A stretch of DNA of 64,000 nt from NCBI GenBank assembly GCA_964035545.1, contig CAXIUT010000230.1, forward strand, positions 930,001-994,000, written 5' to 3'. Source of the DNA: Bugula neritina (taxonomy: Eukaryota > Bryozoa > Gymnolaemata > Cheilostomatida > Bugulidae). The position numbers and the translations under genes were made by a program. Below the pieces are notes generated by a model, which saw nothing but the letters and a program-made list of their open reading frames with translations, was not told the DNA's origin and ran no database searches. Positions 43,864 to 60,332 of this stretch are shown here, one piece after another; the stretch's first letter is position 1, and each line of letters opens with the position of its first letter.

Positions 43864-46647
43864 TACGAAATAAACTGCAAGTGGTGCAACATACTGAAAT
43901 ACAATGTGACACACTGGAATACACTGCAACATACTGTAACATACTGCAACATACTAAAATACACTGCAACACAATAAAATATACTGCAACATACTGAAAC
44001 ATACTGCAACATACTGAAATACACTGTGACACATTGAAATACACTGCAACATACTGCAACATACTGCAACATACTGAAATACATTGCAACACATTAAAAT
44101 ATACTGCAACATACTGAAACATACTGCAACATACTGAAATATACTGCAAGTGGTGCAACATACTGAAATACACTGTGACTCACTGAAATACACTGCAACA
44201 TACTGCAACATACTGCAACATACTGCAACATACTGAAATACACTGTGACTCACTGAAATACACTGCAACATACTGCAACATACTGCAACATACTGAAATA
44301 TTGTGCGACACATTAAAACATACTGCAACATATTGAAATATACTGTAACATACTGCAACATACTAAAATACACTGCAACATACTGAATTACATTGCAACA
44401 CATTAAAATATATTGCGACATACTGAAACATACTGCAACATGCTGAAATATACTGCAACATACTGAAATACACTATCACATATTGAAATATACTGCAACA
44501 TACTGAATTACACTCTAACATACTGAAATATGCTGTAGCATACTGAAATACACTGCAACACACTGAAGTATACTGTAATACACTGAAATGTAATGCAACA
44601 TACTGAATTATACTGCAACATAGTGCAACATACTGAAATACACTGTGACACACTGAAATACACTGAAACATAATGCAACATACTGCAACATACTGAAATA
44701 CACTGTAACATATCGAAATACACTGCAACATACTGCAACATACTGAAATACACCGTAACATATCGAAATACACTGCAACATACTGCAACATACTGAAATG
44801 CACCGGAACATAATGGTATACCCTGCAACACATTGAAATATACTGCAACAGACTGAAACATAAGGTAACACAATGAAGTATACTGCGACACATTAAAATA
44901 TACTGCAACATACTGAAATATACTGCAACATACTGAAATGTAATGTAATATACAGAAATGTACTGTAACATACTGAAATATACGGTAACAGACTGGAATA
45001 TACTCTAACATACCGAAATACACTGTAACATACTGAAATATACTGCAACATACTGCAACATACTGAATTACACTTGAACGTAATGAAATACACTGCAACA
45101 CATTGAAATGAATGGTAAACTAGTGTAATATACTGTAACATAATGAAACATACCGGAACACACTGCAACGTAATAAAGTATAGTGTAAAACACTGAAATA
45201 TGCGGCAACATACCGAAATACACTGCAACACGTTGAAAAATATTGCAACATACTGAAATATACTGCAACCTACTGCAACATACTGAAATACACCGGAACA
45301 TATTGAACTACACTGCAACACTCTGAAGTATACTGCAACACACTGAAACATACGGCAACATACCGAAATAAACTGCGACACGTTGAAAATTACTGCAACA
45401 TACTGAAATATACTGCAAGTGGTGCAACATACTGAAATACACTGTGACTCACTGAAATACACTGCAACATACTGCAACATACTGCAACATACTGCAACAT
45501 ACTGAAATACACTGTGACTCACTGAAATACACTGCAACATACTGCAACATACTGCAACATACTGAAATATTGTGCGACACATTAAAACATACTGCAACAT
45601 ATTGAAATATACTGTAACATACCGCAACATACTAAAATACACTGCAACACATTAAAGTCTACTGCAACATACTGAAACATACTGCAACATACTGAAATAC
45701 ACTGTGACACACTGAAATACACTGCAACATACAGCAACATACTGCAACATACTGAATTACACTGGAACATATTGATATACACTGCAACACATTGAAATAT
45801 ACTGCAACACACTGAACCATATGGCAACATACCGAAAGTTACTGCGACACACTGAAAAATACTGCAACATACGAATTATACTTCAAGTGGTGCACCATAC
45901 TGAAATACAATGTGACACACTGAAATACACTGCAACATACTGCAACATACTGCAACATACTGAAATATTGTGCGACACATTGAAATATACTGCAACATAT
46001 TGAAATATACTGTAACATGCTGCAACATACTAAAATACACTGCAACATACTGAAATACATTGCAACACATTAAAATATACTGCGACATACTGAAACATAC
46101 CGCAACATGCTGAAATATACTGCAACATACTGAAATACACTATAACATATTGAAATATACTGCAACATACTGAATTACACTCTAACATACTGAAATATGC
46201 TGTAGCATACTGAAATGCACTGCAACACACTGAAGTATACTGTAATACACTGAAATGTAATGCAACATACTGAATTATACTGCATCATAGTGCAACATAC
46301 TGAAATACACTACAACATACTGCAACATACTGAAATACACTGGAACGTGTTGAAATACACTGCGAAACATTGAAACATACTGCAACATACTGAAATATAC
46401 TGCAAGATACTGCAACATACTGAAACAGACTGTGACATACTGAAATGCACTGCAACATACTGCAAGATACCGCAACCTACTGAAGTACACTGCAACATAT
46501 TGAAATACACTGCATCATACTGCAACATACTGAATTACACTGGAACATATTGATATACACTGCGACACATTGAAATATAATGCAACACACTGAAACATAC
46601 GGCAATATACCGAAATATACTGCGACGCCTTGAAAAATACTGCAACA
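43864..46647. repeat. HOR family IV, 2,784-bp unit, copy 1
   Basis: I set unit starts at the variant TACGAAATAAAC, found at 43,864, 46,648, 54,537, 57,440 and 60,333. ACTAGT short form at 45,119. It contains a local doubling in which ACTGTGACTCACTG occurs twice, about 70 bp apart (44,170-44,260), and again near 45,440-45,520. Offset 7,889 carries this copy and most of the next (44.0-48.3 kb) onto 51.9-56.2 kb, so two adjacent units were duplicated together. Confidence 0.85.
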
Positions 46648-49370
46648 TACGAAATAAACTGCAAGTGGTGCAACATACTGAAATACAATGTGACACACTG
46701 GAATACACTGCAACATACTGTAACATACTGCAACATACTAAAATACACTGCAACACATTAAAGTCTACTGCAACATACTGAAACATACTGCAACATACTG
46801 AAATACACTGTGACACATTGAAATACACTGCAACATACTGCAACATACTGCAACATACTGAATTACACTGGAACATATTGATATACACTGCAACATACTG
46901 AAACATACTGCAACATACTGAAGCACACTGTGACACACTGAAATACACTGCAACATACTGCAACATACTGCAACATACTGAATTACACTGGAACATATTG
47001 ATATACACTGCAAAACATTGAAATATACTGCAACAGACTGAACCATATGGCAACATACCAAAATTTACTGCGACACACTGAAAAATACTGCAACATACGA
47101 ATTATACTTCAAGTGGTGCAACATACTGAAATACAATGTGACACACTGAAATACACTGCAACATACTGCAACATACTGCAACATACTGCAACATACTGAA
47201 ATATTGTGCGACACATTGAAATATACTGCAACGTATTGAAATATACTGTAACATACTGCAACATACTAAAATACACTGCAACATACTGAATTACATTGCA
47301 ACACATTAAAATATATTGCGACATACTGAAACATACTGCAACATGCTGAAATATACTGCAACATACTGAAATACACTATCACATATTGAAATATACTGCA
47401 ACATACTGAATTACACTCTAACATACTGAAATATGCTGTAGTATACTGAAATACACTGCAACACACTGAAGTATACTGTAATACACTGAAATGTGATGCA
47501 ACATACTGAATTGTACTGCAACATAGTGCAACATACTGAAATACACTGTGACACACTGAAATACACTGAAGCATAATGCAACATACTGCAACATACTGAA
47601 ATACACTGTAACATATCGAAATACACTGCAACATACTGCAACATACTGAAATACACCGTAACATATCGAAATACACTGCAACATACTGCAACATACTGAA
47701 ATGCACCGGAACATAATGGAATACCCTACAACACATTGAAATATACTGCAACAGACTGAAACATAAGGTAACACAATGAAGTATACTGCGACACATTAAA
47801 ATATACTGCAACATACTGAAATATACTGCAACATACTGAAATGTAATGTAATATACAGAAATGTACTGTAACATACTGAAATATACGGTAACAGACTGAA
47901 ATATACTCTAACATACCGAAATACACTGTAACATACTGAAATATACTGCAACATACTGCAACATACTGAATTACACTTGAACGTAATGAAATACACTGCA
48001 ACACATTGAAATGAATGGTAAACTAGTGTAATATACTGTAACATAATGAAACATACCGGAACATACTGCAACGTAATAAAGTATAGTGTAAAACACTGAA
48101 ATATGCGGCAACATACCGAAATATACTGCAACACGTTGAAAAATATTGCAACATACTGAAATATACTGCAACCTACTGCAACATACTGAAATACACCGGA
48201 ACATATTGAACTACACTGCAACACTCTGAAATATACTGCAACACACTGAAACATACGGCAACATACCGAAATAAACTGCGACACGTTGAAAATTACTGCA
48301 ACATACTGAAATATACTGCGACGCCTTAAAATATACTGCAACATACCGAAATAGACTGCAAGTGGTGCAACATACTGAAATACACTGTGACTCACTGAAA
48401 TACACTGCAACATACTGCAACATACTGCAACATACTGAAATATTGTGCGACACATTAAAACATACTGCAACATATTGAAATATACTGCAACATACTGCAA
48501 CATAATAAAATACACTGCAACACATTAAAATCTACTGCAACATACAGCAACATACTGCAACATACTGAATTACACTGGAACATATTGATATACACTGCAA
48601 CACATTGAAATATACTGCAACACACTGAACCATATGGCAACATACGGAAATTTACTGCGACACACTGAAAATTACTGCAACATACGAATTATACTTCAAG
48701 TGGTGCAACATACTGAAATACAATGTGACACACTGAAATACACTGCAACATACTGCAACATACTGCAACATACTGAAATATTGTGCGACACATTGAAATA
48801 TACTGCAAGATATTGAAATATACTGTAACATGCTGCAACATACTAAAATACACTGCAACATACTGAAATACATTGCAACACATTAAAATATACTGCGACA
48901 TACTGAAACATACCGCAACATGCTGAAATATACTGCAACATACTGAAATACACTATAACATATTGAAATATACTGCAACATACTGAATTACACTCTAACA
49001 TACTGAAATACGCTGTAGCATACTGAAATACACTGCAACACACTGAAGTATACTGTAATACACTGAAATGTAATGCAACATACTGAATTATACTGCATCA
49101 TAGTGCAACATACTGAAATACACTACAACATACTGCAACATACTGAAATACACTGGAACATATTGAAATACACTGCGAAACATTGAAACATACTGCAACA
49201 TACTGAAATATACTGCAAGATACTGCAACATACTGAAACGGACTGTGACATACTGAAATACACTGCAACATACTGCAAAATACCGCAACCTACTGAAGTA
49301 CACTGTAACATATTGAAATACACTGCAACACATTGAAATATAATGCAACACACTGAAACATACGGCAATA
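46648..49370. repeat. HOR family IV, copy 2, with deletions at its right end
   Basis: ACTAGT at 48,022, 2,903 bp after the previous one. At about 46,740-46,900 it differs from copies 4 and 5 in patches while keeping the same length. After 48,310 it follows the family V variant seen at 51.4-51.9 kb. It has a 60-bp deletion near 48,540 (six decamers) against 51,680-51,740, and a 50-bp deletion near 49,324 (five decamers) against 46,511-46,560. It carries GGGGTGCAA near 49,429 in place of GTGGTGCAA. Confidence 0.8.
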
Positions 49371-51922
49371 TACCGAAATTTACTGCGACACACTGAAAAA
49401 TACTGCAACATACGAATTATACCTCAAGGGGTGCAACATACTGAAATACAATGTGACACACTGGAATACACTGCAACATACTGCAACATACTGCAACATA
49501 CTGAAATACACTGTAACATATTGAATTACACTGCATCATACTGCAACATACTGAAAAACACTGGAACATATTGATATACACTGCAACTCATTGAAATATA
49601 CTGCAACACACTGCAACATACGGCATCATACCGAAATATACTGCGACACCTTGAAAAATACTGCAACATACTGAAATATACTGCAAGTGGTGCAACATAC
49701 TGAAATACACTGTGACACACTGAAATACACTGCAACATACTGCAACATACTGCAACATACTAAATTACACTGGAACATTTTGATATACACTGCAACACAT
49801 TGAAATATACTGCAACACACTGAACCATATGGCAACATACCGAAATTTACTGCGACACACTGAAAAATACTGCAACATACGAACTATACTTCAAGTGGTG
49901 CAACATACTGAAATACAATGTGACACTCTGAAATACACTGCAACATACTGCAACATACTGAAATATTGTGCGACACATTGAAATATACTGCAACGTATTG
50001 AAATATACTGTAACATACTGCAACATACTAAAATACACTGCAACATACTGAAATACATTGCAACACATTAAAATATACTGCGACATACTGAAACATACTG
50101 CAAGATGCTGAAATATACTGCAACATACTGAAATACACTATCACATATTGAAATATACTGCAACATACTGAATTACACTCTAACATACTGAAATATGCTG
50201 TAGCATACTGAAATACACTGCAACACACTGAAGTATACTGTAATACACTGAAATGTAATGCAACATACTGAATTATACTGCAACATAGTGCAACATACTG
50301 AAATACACTGTGACACACTGAAATACACTGAAACATAATGCAACATACTGCAACATACTGAAATACACTGTAACATATCGAAATACACTGCAACATACTG
50401 TAACATACTGCAACACACTGAAATACACCGTAACATATCGAAATACGCTGCAACATACTGCAACATACTGAAATACACTGTAACATATTGAATAACACTG
50501 CATCATACTGAAAAACACTGGAACATATTGATATACACTGCAACTCATTGAAATATACTGCAACACACTGCAACATACGGCAGCATACCAAAATATACTG
50601 CGACACCTTGAAAAATACTGCAACATACTGAAATATACTGCAAGTGGTGCAACATACTGAAATACACTTTGACATACTGAAATACACTGCAACATACTGC
50701 AAGATACTGCAACGTACGGTAAGAGAGTGTAACTTATTGAATTACACTGCATCATACTGCAACATACTGAAATACACCTTAACATATCGAAATACACTGC
50801 AACATACTGCAACATACTGAAATGCACCGGAACATAATGCAATACCCTGCAACACATTGAAATATACTGCAACAGACTGAAACATAAGGTAACACAATGA
50901 AGTATACTGCGACACATTAAAATATACTGCAACATACTAAAATATACTGCAACATACTGAAATGTAATGTAATATACAGAAATGTACTGTAACATACTGA
51001 AATATACTGTAACAGACTGAAATATACTCTAACATACCGAAATACACTGTAACATACTGAAATATACTGCAACATACTGCAACATACTGAATTACACTTG
51101 AACATAATGAAATACACTGCAACACATTGAAATATACTGCAACATATCGAAATGAATGGTAAACTAGTGTAATATACTGTAACATAATGAAACATACCGG
51201 AACATACTGCAACGTAATAAAGAATAGTGTAAAACACTGAAATATGCGGCAACATACCGAAATATACTGCAACACGTTGAAAAATATTGCAACATACTGA
51301 AATATACTGCAACCTACTGCAACATACTGAAATACACCGGAACATATTGAACTACACTGCAACACTCTGAAATATACTGCAACACACTGAAACATACGGC
51401 AACATACCGAAATAAACTGCGACACGTTGAAAATTACTGCAACATACTGAAATATACTGCGACGCCTTAAAATATACTGCAACATACCGAAATAGACTGC
51501 AAGTGGTGCAACATATTGAAATACACTGTGACTCACTGAAATACACTGCAACATACTGCAACATACTGCAACATACTGAAATATTGTGCGACACATTAAA
51601 ACATACTGCAACATATTGAAATATACTGCAACATACTGCAACATACTAAAATACACTGCAACTTATTAAAATCTACTGCAACATACTGAAACATACTGCA
51701 ACATACTGAAATACACTGTGACACACTGAAATACACTGCAACATACAGCAACATACTGCAACATACTGAATTACACTGGAACATATTGATATACACTGCA
51801 ACACATTGAAATATACTGCAACACACTGAACCATATGGCAACATACGGAAATTTACTGCGACACACTGAAAATTACTGCAACATACGAATTATACTTCAA
51901 GTGGTGCAACATACTGAAATAC
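49371..51922. repeat. HOR family V, chimeric unit, copy 1
   Basis: The left part (to about 51,163) matches family II at 32.9-34.7 kb (offset 16,472, then 16,462 after a one-decamer loss near 50,510). It shares the nonamer CATACGAAC (49,876) and the long-form ACTAGT landmark (51,163). From about 51,215 it follows family III/IV variants (AACGTAATAAAG, AAATATGCGGC). The recombination point lies between 51,163 and 51,213. The whole unit recurs at 60,741-63,302 (offset 11,370, then 11,380). Confidence 0.87.
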
Positions 51923-54536
51923 AATGTGACACACTGAAATACACTGCAACATACTGCAACATACTGCAACATACTGAATTACACTGGAACATATTGATAT
52001 ACACTGCAACACATTGAAATATACTGCAACAGACTGAACCATATGGCAACATACCAAAATTTACTGCGACACACTGAAAAATACTGCAACATACGAATTA
52101 TACTTCAAGTGGTGCAACATAATGAAATACAATGTGACACACTGAAATACACTGCAACATACTGCAACATACTGCAACATACTGAAATATTGTGCGACAC
52201 ATTGAAATATACTGCAACGTATTGAAATATACTGTAACATACTGCAACATACTAAAATACACTGCAACATACTGAATTACATTGCAACACATTAAAATAT
52301 ATTGCGACATACTGAAACATACTGCAACATGCTGAAATATACTGCAACATACTGAAATACACTATCACATATTGAAATATAGTGCAACATACTGAATTAC
52401 ACTCTAACATACTGAAATATGCTGTAGCATACTGAAATACACTGCAACACACTGAAGTATACTGTAATACACTGAAATGTAATGCAACATACTGAATTAT
52501 ACTGCAACATAGTGCAACATACTGAAATACACTGTGACACACTGAAATACACTGAAACATAATGCAACATACTGCAACATACTGAAATACACTGTAACAT
52601 ATCGAAATACACTGCAACATACTGCAACATACTGAAATACACCGTAACATATCGAAATACACTGCAACATACTGCAACATACTGAAATGCACCGGAACAT
52701 AATGGTATACCCTGCAACACATTGAAATATACTGCAACAGACTGAAACATAAGGTAACACAATGAAGTATACTGCGACACATTAAAATATACTGCAACAT
52801 ACTGAAATATACTGCAACATACTGAAATGTAATGTAATATACAGAAATGTACTGTAACATACTGAAATATACGGTAACAGACTGGAATATACTCTAACAT
52901 ACCGAAATACACTGTAACATACTGAAATATACTGCAACATACTGCAACATACTGAATTACACTTGAACGTAATGAAATACACTGCAACACATTGAAATGA
53001 ATGGTAAACTAGTGTAATATACTGTAACATAATGAAACATACCGGAACATACTGCAACGTAATAAAGTATAGTGTAAAACACTGAAATATGCGGCAACAT
53101 ACCGAAATATACTGCAACACGTTGAAAAATATTGCAACATACTGAAATATACTGCAACCTACTGCAACATACTGAAATACACCGGAACATATTGAACTAC
53201 ACTGCAACACTCTGAAATATACTGCAACACACTGAAACATACGGCAACATACCGAAATAAACTGCGACACGTTGAAAATTACTGCAACATACTGAAATAT
53301 ACTGCAAGTGGTGCAACATACTGAAATACACTGTGACTCACTGAAATACACTGCAACATACTGCAACATACTGCAACATACTGCAACATACTGAAATACA
53401 CTGTGACTCACTGAAATACACTGCAACATACTGCAACATACTGCAACATACTGAAATATTGTGCGACACATTAAAACATACTGCAACATATTGAAATATA
53501 CTGTAACATACTGCAACATACTAAAATACACTGCAACACATTAAAGTCTACTGCAACATACTGAAACATACTGCAACATACTGAAATACACTGTGACACA
53601 CTGAAATACACTGCAACATACAGCAACATACTGCAACATACTGAATTACACTGGAACATATTGATATACACTGCAACACATTGAAATATACTGCAACACA
53701 CTGAACCATATGGCAACATACCGAAATTTACTGCGACACACTGAAAAATACTGCAACATACGAATTATACTTCAAGTGGTGCAACATACTGAAATACAAT
53801 GTGACACACTGAAATACACTGCAACATACTGCAACATACTGCAACATACTGAAATATTGTGCGACACATTGAAATATACTGCAACATATTGAAATATACT
53901 GTAACATGCTGCAACATACTAAAATACACTGCAACATACTGAAATACATTGCAACACATTAAAATATACTGCGACATACTGAAACATACCGCAACATGCT
54001 GAAATATACTGCAACATACTGAAATACACTATAACATATTGAAATATACTGCAACATACTGAATTACACTCTAACATACTGAAATATGCTGTAGCATACT
54101 GAAATACACTGCAACACACTGAAGTATACTGTAATACACTGAAATGTAATGCAACATACTGAATTATACTGCATCATAGTGCAACATACTGAAATACACT
54201 ACAACATACTGCAACATACTGAAATACACTGGAACGTGTTGAAATACACTGCGAAACATTGAAACATACTGCAACATACTGAAATATACTGCAAGATACT
54301 GCAACATACTGAAACAGACTGTGACATACTGAAATGCACTGCAACATACTGCAAGATACCGCAACCTACTGAAGTACACTGTAACATATTGAAATACACT
54401 GCATCATACTGCAACATACTGAATTACACTGGAACATATTGATATACACTGCAACACATTGAAATATAATGCAACACACTGAAACATACGGCAATATACC
54501 GAAATATACTGCGACGCCTTGAAAAATACTGCAACA
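51923..54536. repeat. HOR family IV, copy 3, left-truncated
   Basis: It matches copy 2 at offset 4,986 from about 46,970 (51,955) onward, and copy 1 at offset 7,889 from 44.0 kb. ACTAGT short form at 53,008. The left end is a junction with family V: after 51,922 this locus and the second V copy (63,302) part company. Confidence 0.82.
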
Positions 54537-57439
54537 TACGAAATAAACTGCAAGTGGTGCAACATACTGAAATACAATGTGACACACTGGAATACACTGC
54601 AACATACTGTAACATACTGCAACATACTAAAATACACTGCAACACAATAAAATATACTGCAACATACTGAAACATACTGCAACATACTGAAATACACTGT
54701 GACACATTGAAATACACTGCAACATACTGCAACATACTGCAACATACTGAAATACATTGCAACACATTAAAATATACTGCAACATACTGAAACATACTGC
54801 AACATACTGAAGCACACTGTGACACACTGAAATACACTGCAACATACTGCAACATACTGCAACATACTGAATTACACTGGAACATATTGATATACACTGC
54901 AAAACATTGAAATATACTGCAACAGACTGAACCATATGGCAACATACCAAAATTTACTGCGACACACTGAAAAATACTGCAACATACGAATTATACTTCA
55001 AGTGGTGCAACATACTGAAATACAATGTGACACACTGAAATACACTGCAACATACTGCAACATACTGCAACATACTGCAACATACTGAAATATTGTGCGA
55101 CACATTGAAATATACTGCAACGTATTGAAATATACTGTAACATACTGCAACATACTAAAATACACTGCAACATACTGAATTACATTGCAACACATTAAAA
55201 TATATTGCGACATACTGAAACATACTGCAACATGCTGAAATATACTGCAACATACTGAAATACACTATCACATATTGAAATATACTGCAACATACTGAAT
55301 TACACTCTAACATACTGAAATATGCTGTAGTATACTGAAATACACTGCAACACACTGAAGTATACTGTAATACACTGAAATGTAATGCAACATACTGAAT
55401 TGTACTGCAACATAGTGCAACATACTGAAATACACTGTGACACACTGAAATACACTGAAGCATAATGCAACATACTGCAACATACTGAAATACACTGTAA
55501 CATATCGAAATACACTGCAACATACTGCAACATACTGAAATACACCGTAACATATCGAAATACACTGCAACATACTGCAACATACTGAAATGCACCGGAA
55601 CATAATGGAATACCCTACAACACATTGAAATATACTGCAACAGACTGAAACATAAGGTAACACAATGAAGTATACTGCGACACATTAAAATATACTGCAA
55701 CATACTGAAATATACTGCAACATACTGAAATGTAATGTAATATACAGAAATGTACTGTAACATACTGAAATATACGGTAACAGACTGAAATATACTCTAA
55801 CATACCGAAATACACTGTAACATACTGAAATATACTGCAACATACTGCAACATACTGAATTACACTTGAACGTAATGAAATACACTGCAACACATTGAAA
55901 TGAATGGTAAACTAGTGTAATATACTGTAACATAATGAAACATACCGGAACATACTGCAACGTAATAAAGTATAGTGTAAAACACTGAAATATGCGGCAA
56001 CATACCGAAATATACTGCAACACGTTGAAAAATATTGCAACATACTGAAATATACTGCAACCTACTGCAACATACTGAAATACACCGGAACATATTGAAC
56101 TACACTGCAACACTCTGAAATATACTGCAACACACTGAAACATACGGCAACATACCGAAATAAACTGCGACACGTTGAAAATTACTGCAACATACTGAAA
56201 TATACTGCAAGTGGTGCAACATACTGAAATACACTGTGACTCACTGAAATACACTGCAACATACTGCAACATACTGCAACATACTGCAACATACTGAAAT
56301 ACACTGTGACTCACTGAAATACACTGCAACATACTGCAACATACTGCAACATACTGAAATATTGTGCGACACATTAAAACATACTGCAACATATTGAAAT
56401 ATACTGTAACATACTGCAACATACTAAAATACACTGCAACACATTAAAGTCTACTGCAACATACTGAAACATACTGCAACATACTGAAATACACTGTGAC
56501 ACACTGAAATACACTGCAACATACAGCAACATACTGCAACATACTGAATTACACTGGAACATATTGATATACACTGCAACACATTGAAATATACTGCAAC
56601 ACACTGAACCATATGGCAACATACCGAAATTTACTGCGACACACTGAAAAATACTGCAACATACGAATTATACTTCAAGTGGTGCAACATACTGAAATAC
56701 AATGTGACACACTGAAATACACTGCAACATACTGCAACATACTGCAACATACTGAAATATCGTGCGACACATTGAAATATACTGCAACATATTGAAATAT
56801 ACTGTAACATGCTGCAACATACTAAAATACACTGCAACATACTGAAATACATTGCAACACATTAAAATATACTGCGACATACTGAAACATACCGCAACAT
56901 GCTGAAATATACTGCAACATACTGAAATACACTATAACATATTGAAATATACTGCAACATACTGAATTACACTCTAACATACTGAAATATGCTGTAGCAT
57001 ACTGAAATACACTGCAACACACTGAAGTATACTGTAATACACTGAAATGTAATGCAACATACTGAATTATACTGCATCATAGTGCAACATACTGAAATAC
57101 ACTACAACATACTGCAACATACTGAAATACACTGGAACGTGTTGAAATACACTGCGAAACATTGAAACATACTGCAACATACTGAAATATACTGCAAGAT
57201 ACTGCAACATACTGAAACAGACTGTGACATACTGAAATGCACTGCAACATACTGCAAGTTACCGCAACCTACTGAAGTACACTGTAACATATTGAAATAC
57301 ACTGCATCATACTGCAACATACTGAATTACACTGGAACATATTGATATACACTGCGACACATTGAAATATAATGCAACACACTGAAACATACGGCAATAT
57401 ACCGAAATATACTGCGACGCCTTGAAAAATACTGCAACA
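54537..57439. repeat. HOR family IV, 2,903-bp unit, copy 4
   Basis: A full unit with ACTAGT at 55,911. It holds seven nonamers by my count (the unit-start CATACGAAA, one CATACGAAT near 54,987 and one near 56,655, GTGGTGCAA near 54,551, 55,001, 56,209 and 56,669), and 284 decamers plus 7 nonamers is 2,903. It shares with copy 5 the private variant GCAAGTTACCGC (57,254), which copy 3 lacks, so copies 4 and 5 are the most recent duplicates. Confidence 0.9.
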
Positions 57440-60332
57440 TACGAAATAAACTGCAAGTGGTGCAACATACTGAAATACAATGTGACACACTGGAATACAC
57501 TGCAACATACTGTAACATACTGCAACATACTAAAATACACTGCAACACAATAAAATATACTGCAACATACTGAAACATACTGCAACATACTGAAATACAC
57601 TGTGACACATTGAAATACACTGCAACATACTGCAACATACTGCAACATACTGAAATACATTGCAACACATTAAAATATACTGCAACATACTGAAACATAC
57701 TGCAACATACTGAAGCACACTGTGACACACTGAAATACACTGCAACATACTGCAACATACTGCAACATACTGAATTACACTGGAACATATTGATATACAC
57801 TGCAAAACATTGAAATATACTGCAACAGACTGAACCATATGGCAACATACCAAAATTTACTGCGACACACTGAAAAATACTGCAACATACGAATTATACT
57901 TCAAGTGGTGCAACATACTGAAATACAATGTGACACACTGAAATACACTGCAACATACTGCAACATACTGCAACATACTGCAACATACTGAAATATTGTG
58001 CGACACATTGAAATATACTGCAACGTATTGAAATATACTGTAACATACTGCAACATACTAAAATACACTGCAACATACTGAATTACATTGCAACACATTA
58101 AAATATATTGCGACATACTGAAACATACTGCAACATGCTGAAATATACTGCAACATACTGAAATACACTATCACATATTGAAATATACTGCAACATACTG
58201 AATTACACTCTAACATACTGAAATATGCTGTAGTATACTGAAATACACTGCAACACACTGAAGTATACTGTAATACACTGAAATGTAATGCAACATACTG
58301 AATTGTACTGCAACATAGTGCAACATACTGAAATACACTGTGACACACTGAAATACACTGAAGCATAATGCAACATACTGCAACATACTGAAATACACTG
58401 TAACATATCGAAATACACTGCAACATACTGCAACATACTGAAATACACCGTAACATATCGAAATACACTGCAACATACTGCAACATACTGAAATGCACCG
58501 GAACATAATGGAATACCCTACAACACATTGAAATATACTGCAACAGACTGAAACATAAGGTAACACAATGAAGTATACTGCGACACATTAAAATATACTG
58601 CAACATACTGAAATATACTGCAACATACTGAAATGTAATGTAATATACAGAAATGTACTGTAACATACTGAAATATACGGTAACAGACTGAAATATACTC
58701 TAACATACCGAAATACACTGTAACATACTGAAATATACTGCAACATACTGCAACATACTGAATTACACTTGAACGTAATGAAATACACTGCAACACATTG
58801 AAATGAATGGTAAACTAGTGTAATATACTGTAACATAATGAAACATACCGGAACATACTGCAACGTAATAAAGTATAGTGTAAAACACTGAAATATGCGG
58901 CAACATACCGAAATATACTGCAACACGTTGAAAAATATTGCAACATACTGAAATATACTGCAACCTACTGCAACATACTGAAATACACCGGAACATATTG
59001 AACTACACTGCAACACTCTGAAATATACTGCAACACACTGAAACATACGGCAACATACCGAAATAAACTGCGACACGTTGAAAATTACTGCAACATACTG
59101 AAATATACTGCAAGTGGTGCAACATACTGAAATACACTGTGACTCACTGAAATACACTGCAACATACTGCAACATACTGCAACATACTGAAATACACTGT
59201 GACTCACTGAAATACACTGCAACATACTGCAACATACTGCAACATACTGAAATATTGTGCGACACATTAAAACATACTGCAACATATTGAAATATACTGT
59301 AACATACTGCAACATACTAAAATACACTGCAACACATTAAAGTCTACTGCAACACACTGAAACATACTGCAACATACTGAAATACACTGTGACACACTGA
59401 AATACACTGCAACATACAGCAACATACTGCAACATACTGAATTACACTGGAACATATTGATATACACTGCAACACATTGAAATATACTGCAACACACTGA
59501 ACCATATGGCAACATACCGAAATTTACTGCGACACACTGAAAAATACTGCAACATACGAATTATACTTCAAGTGGTGCAACATACTGAAATACAATGTGA
59601 CACACTGAAATACACTGCAACATACTGCAACATACTGCAACATACTGAAATATTGTGCGACACATTGAAATATACTGCAACATATTGAAATATACTGTAA
59701 CATGCTGCAACATACTAAAATACACTGCAACATACTGAAATACATTGCAACACATTAAAATATACTGCGACATACTGAAACATACCGCAACATGCTGAAA
59801 TATACTGCAACATACTGAAATACACTATAACATATTGAAATATACTGCAACATACTGAATTACACTCTAACATACTGAAATATGCTGTAGCATACTGAAA
59901 TACACTGCAACACACTGAAGTATACTGTAATACACTGAAATGTAATGCAACATACTGAATTATACTGCATCATAGTGCAACATACTGAAATACACTACAA
60001 CATACTGCAACATACTGAAATACACTGGAACGTGTTGAAATACACTGCGAAACATTGAAACATACTGCAACATACTGAAATATACTGCAAGATACTGCAA
60101 CATACTGAAACAGACTGTGACATACTGAAATGCACTGCAACATACTGCAAGTTACCGCAACCTACTGAAGTACACTGTAACATATTGAAATACACTGCAT
60201 CATACTGCAACATACTGAATTACACTGGAACATATTGATATATACTGCGACACATTGAAATATAATGCAACACACTGAAACATACGGCAATATACCGAAA
60301 TATACTGCGACGCCTTGAAAAATACTGCAACA
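57440..60332. repeat. HOR family IV, 2,893-bp unit, copy 5
   Basis: Nearly identical to copy 4, with ACTAGT at 58,814 and the shared GCAAGTTACCGC variant near 60,147. It is 10 bp shorter because one CATACTGCAA-type unit is missing near 59,180 (three in a row, against four at 56,270-56,290). Confidence 0.9.
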
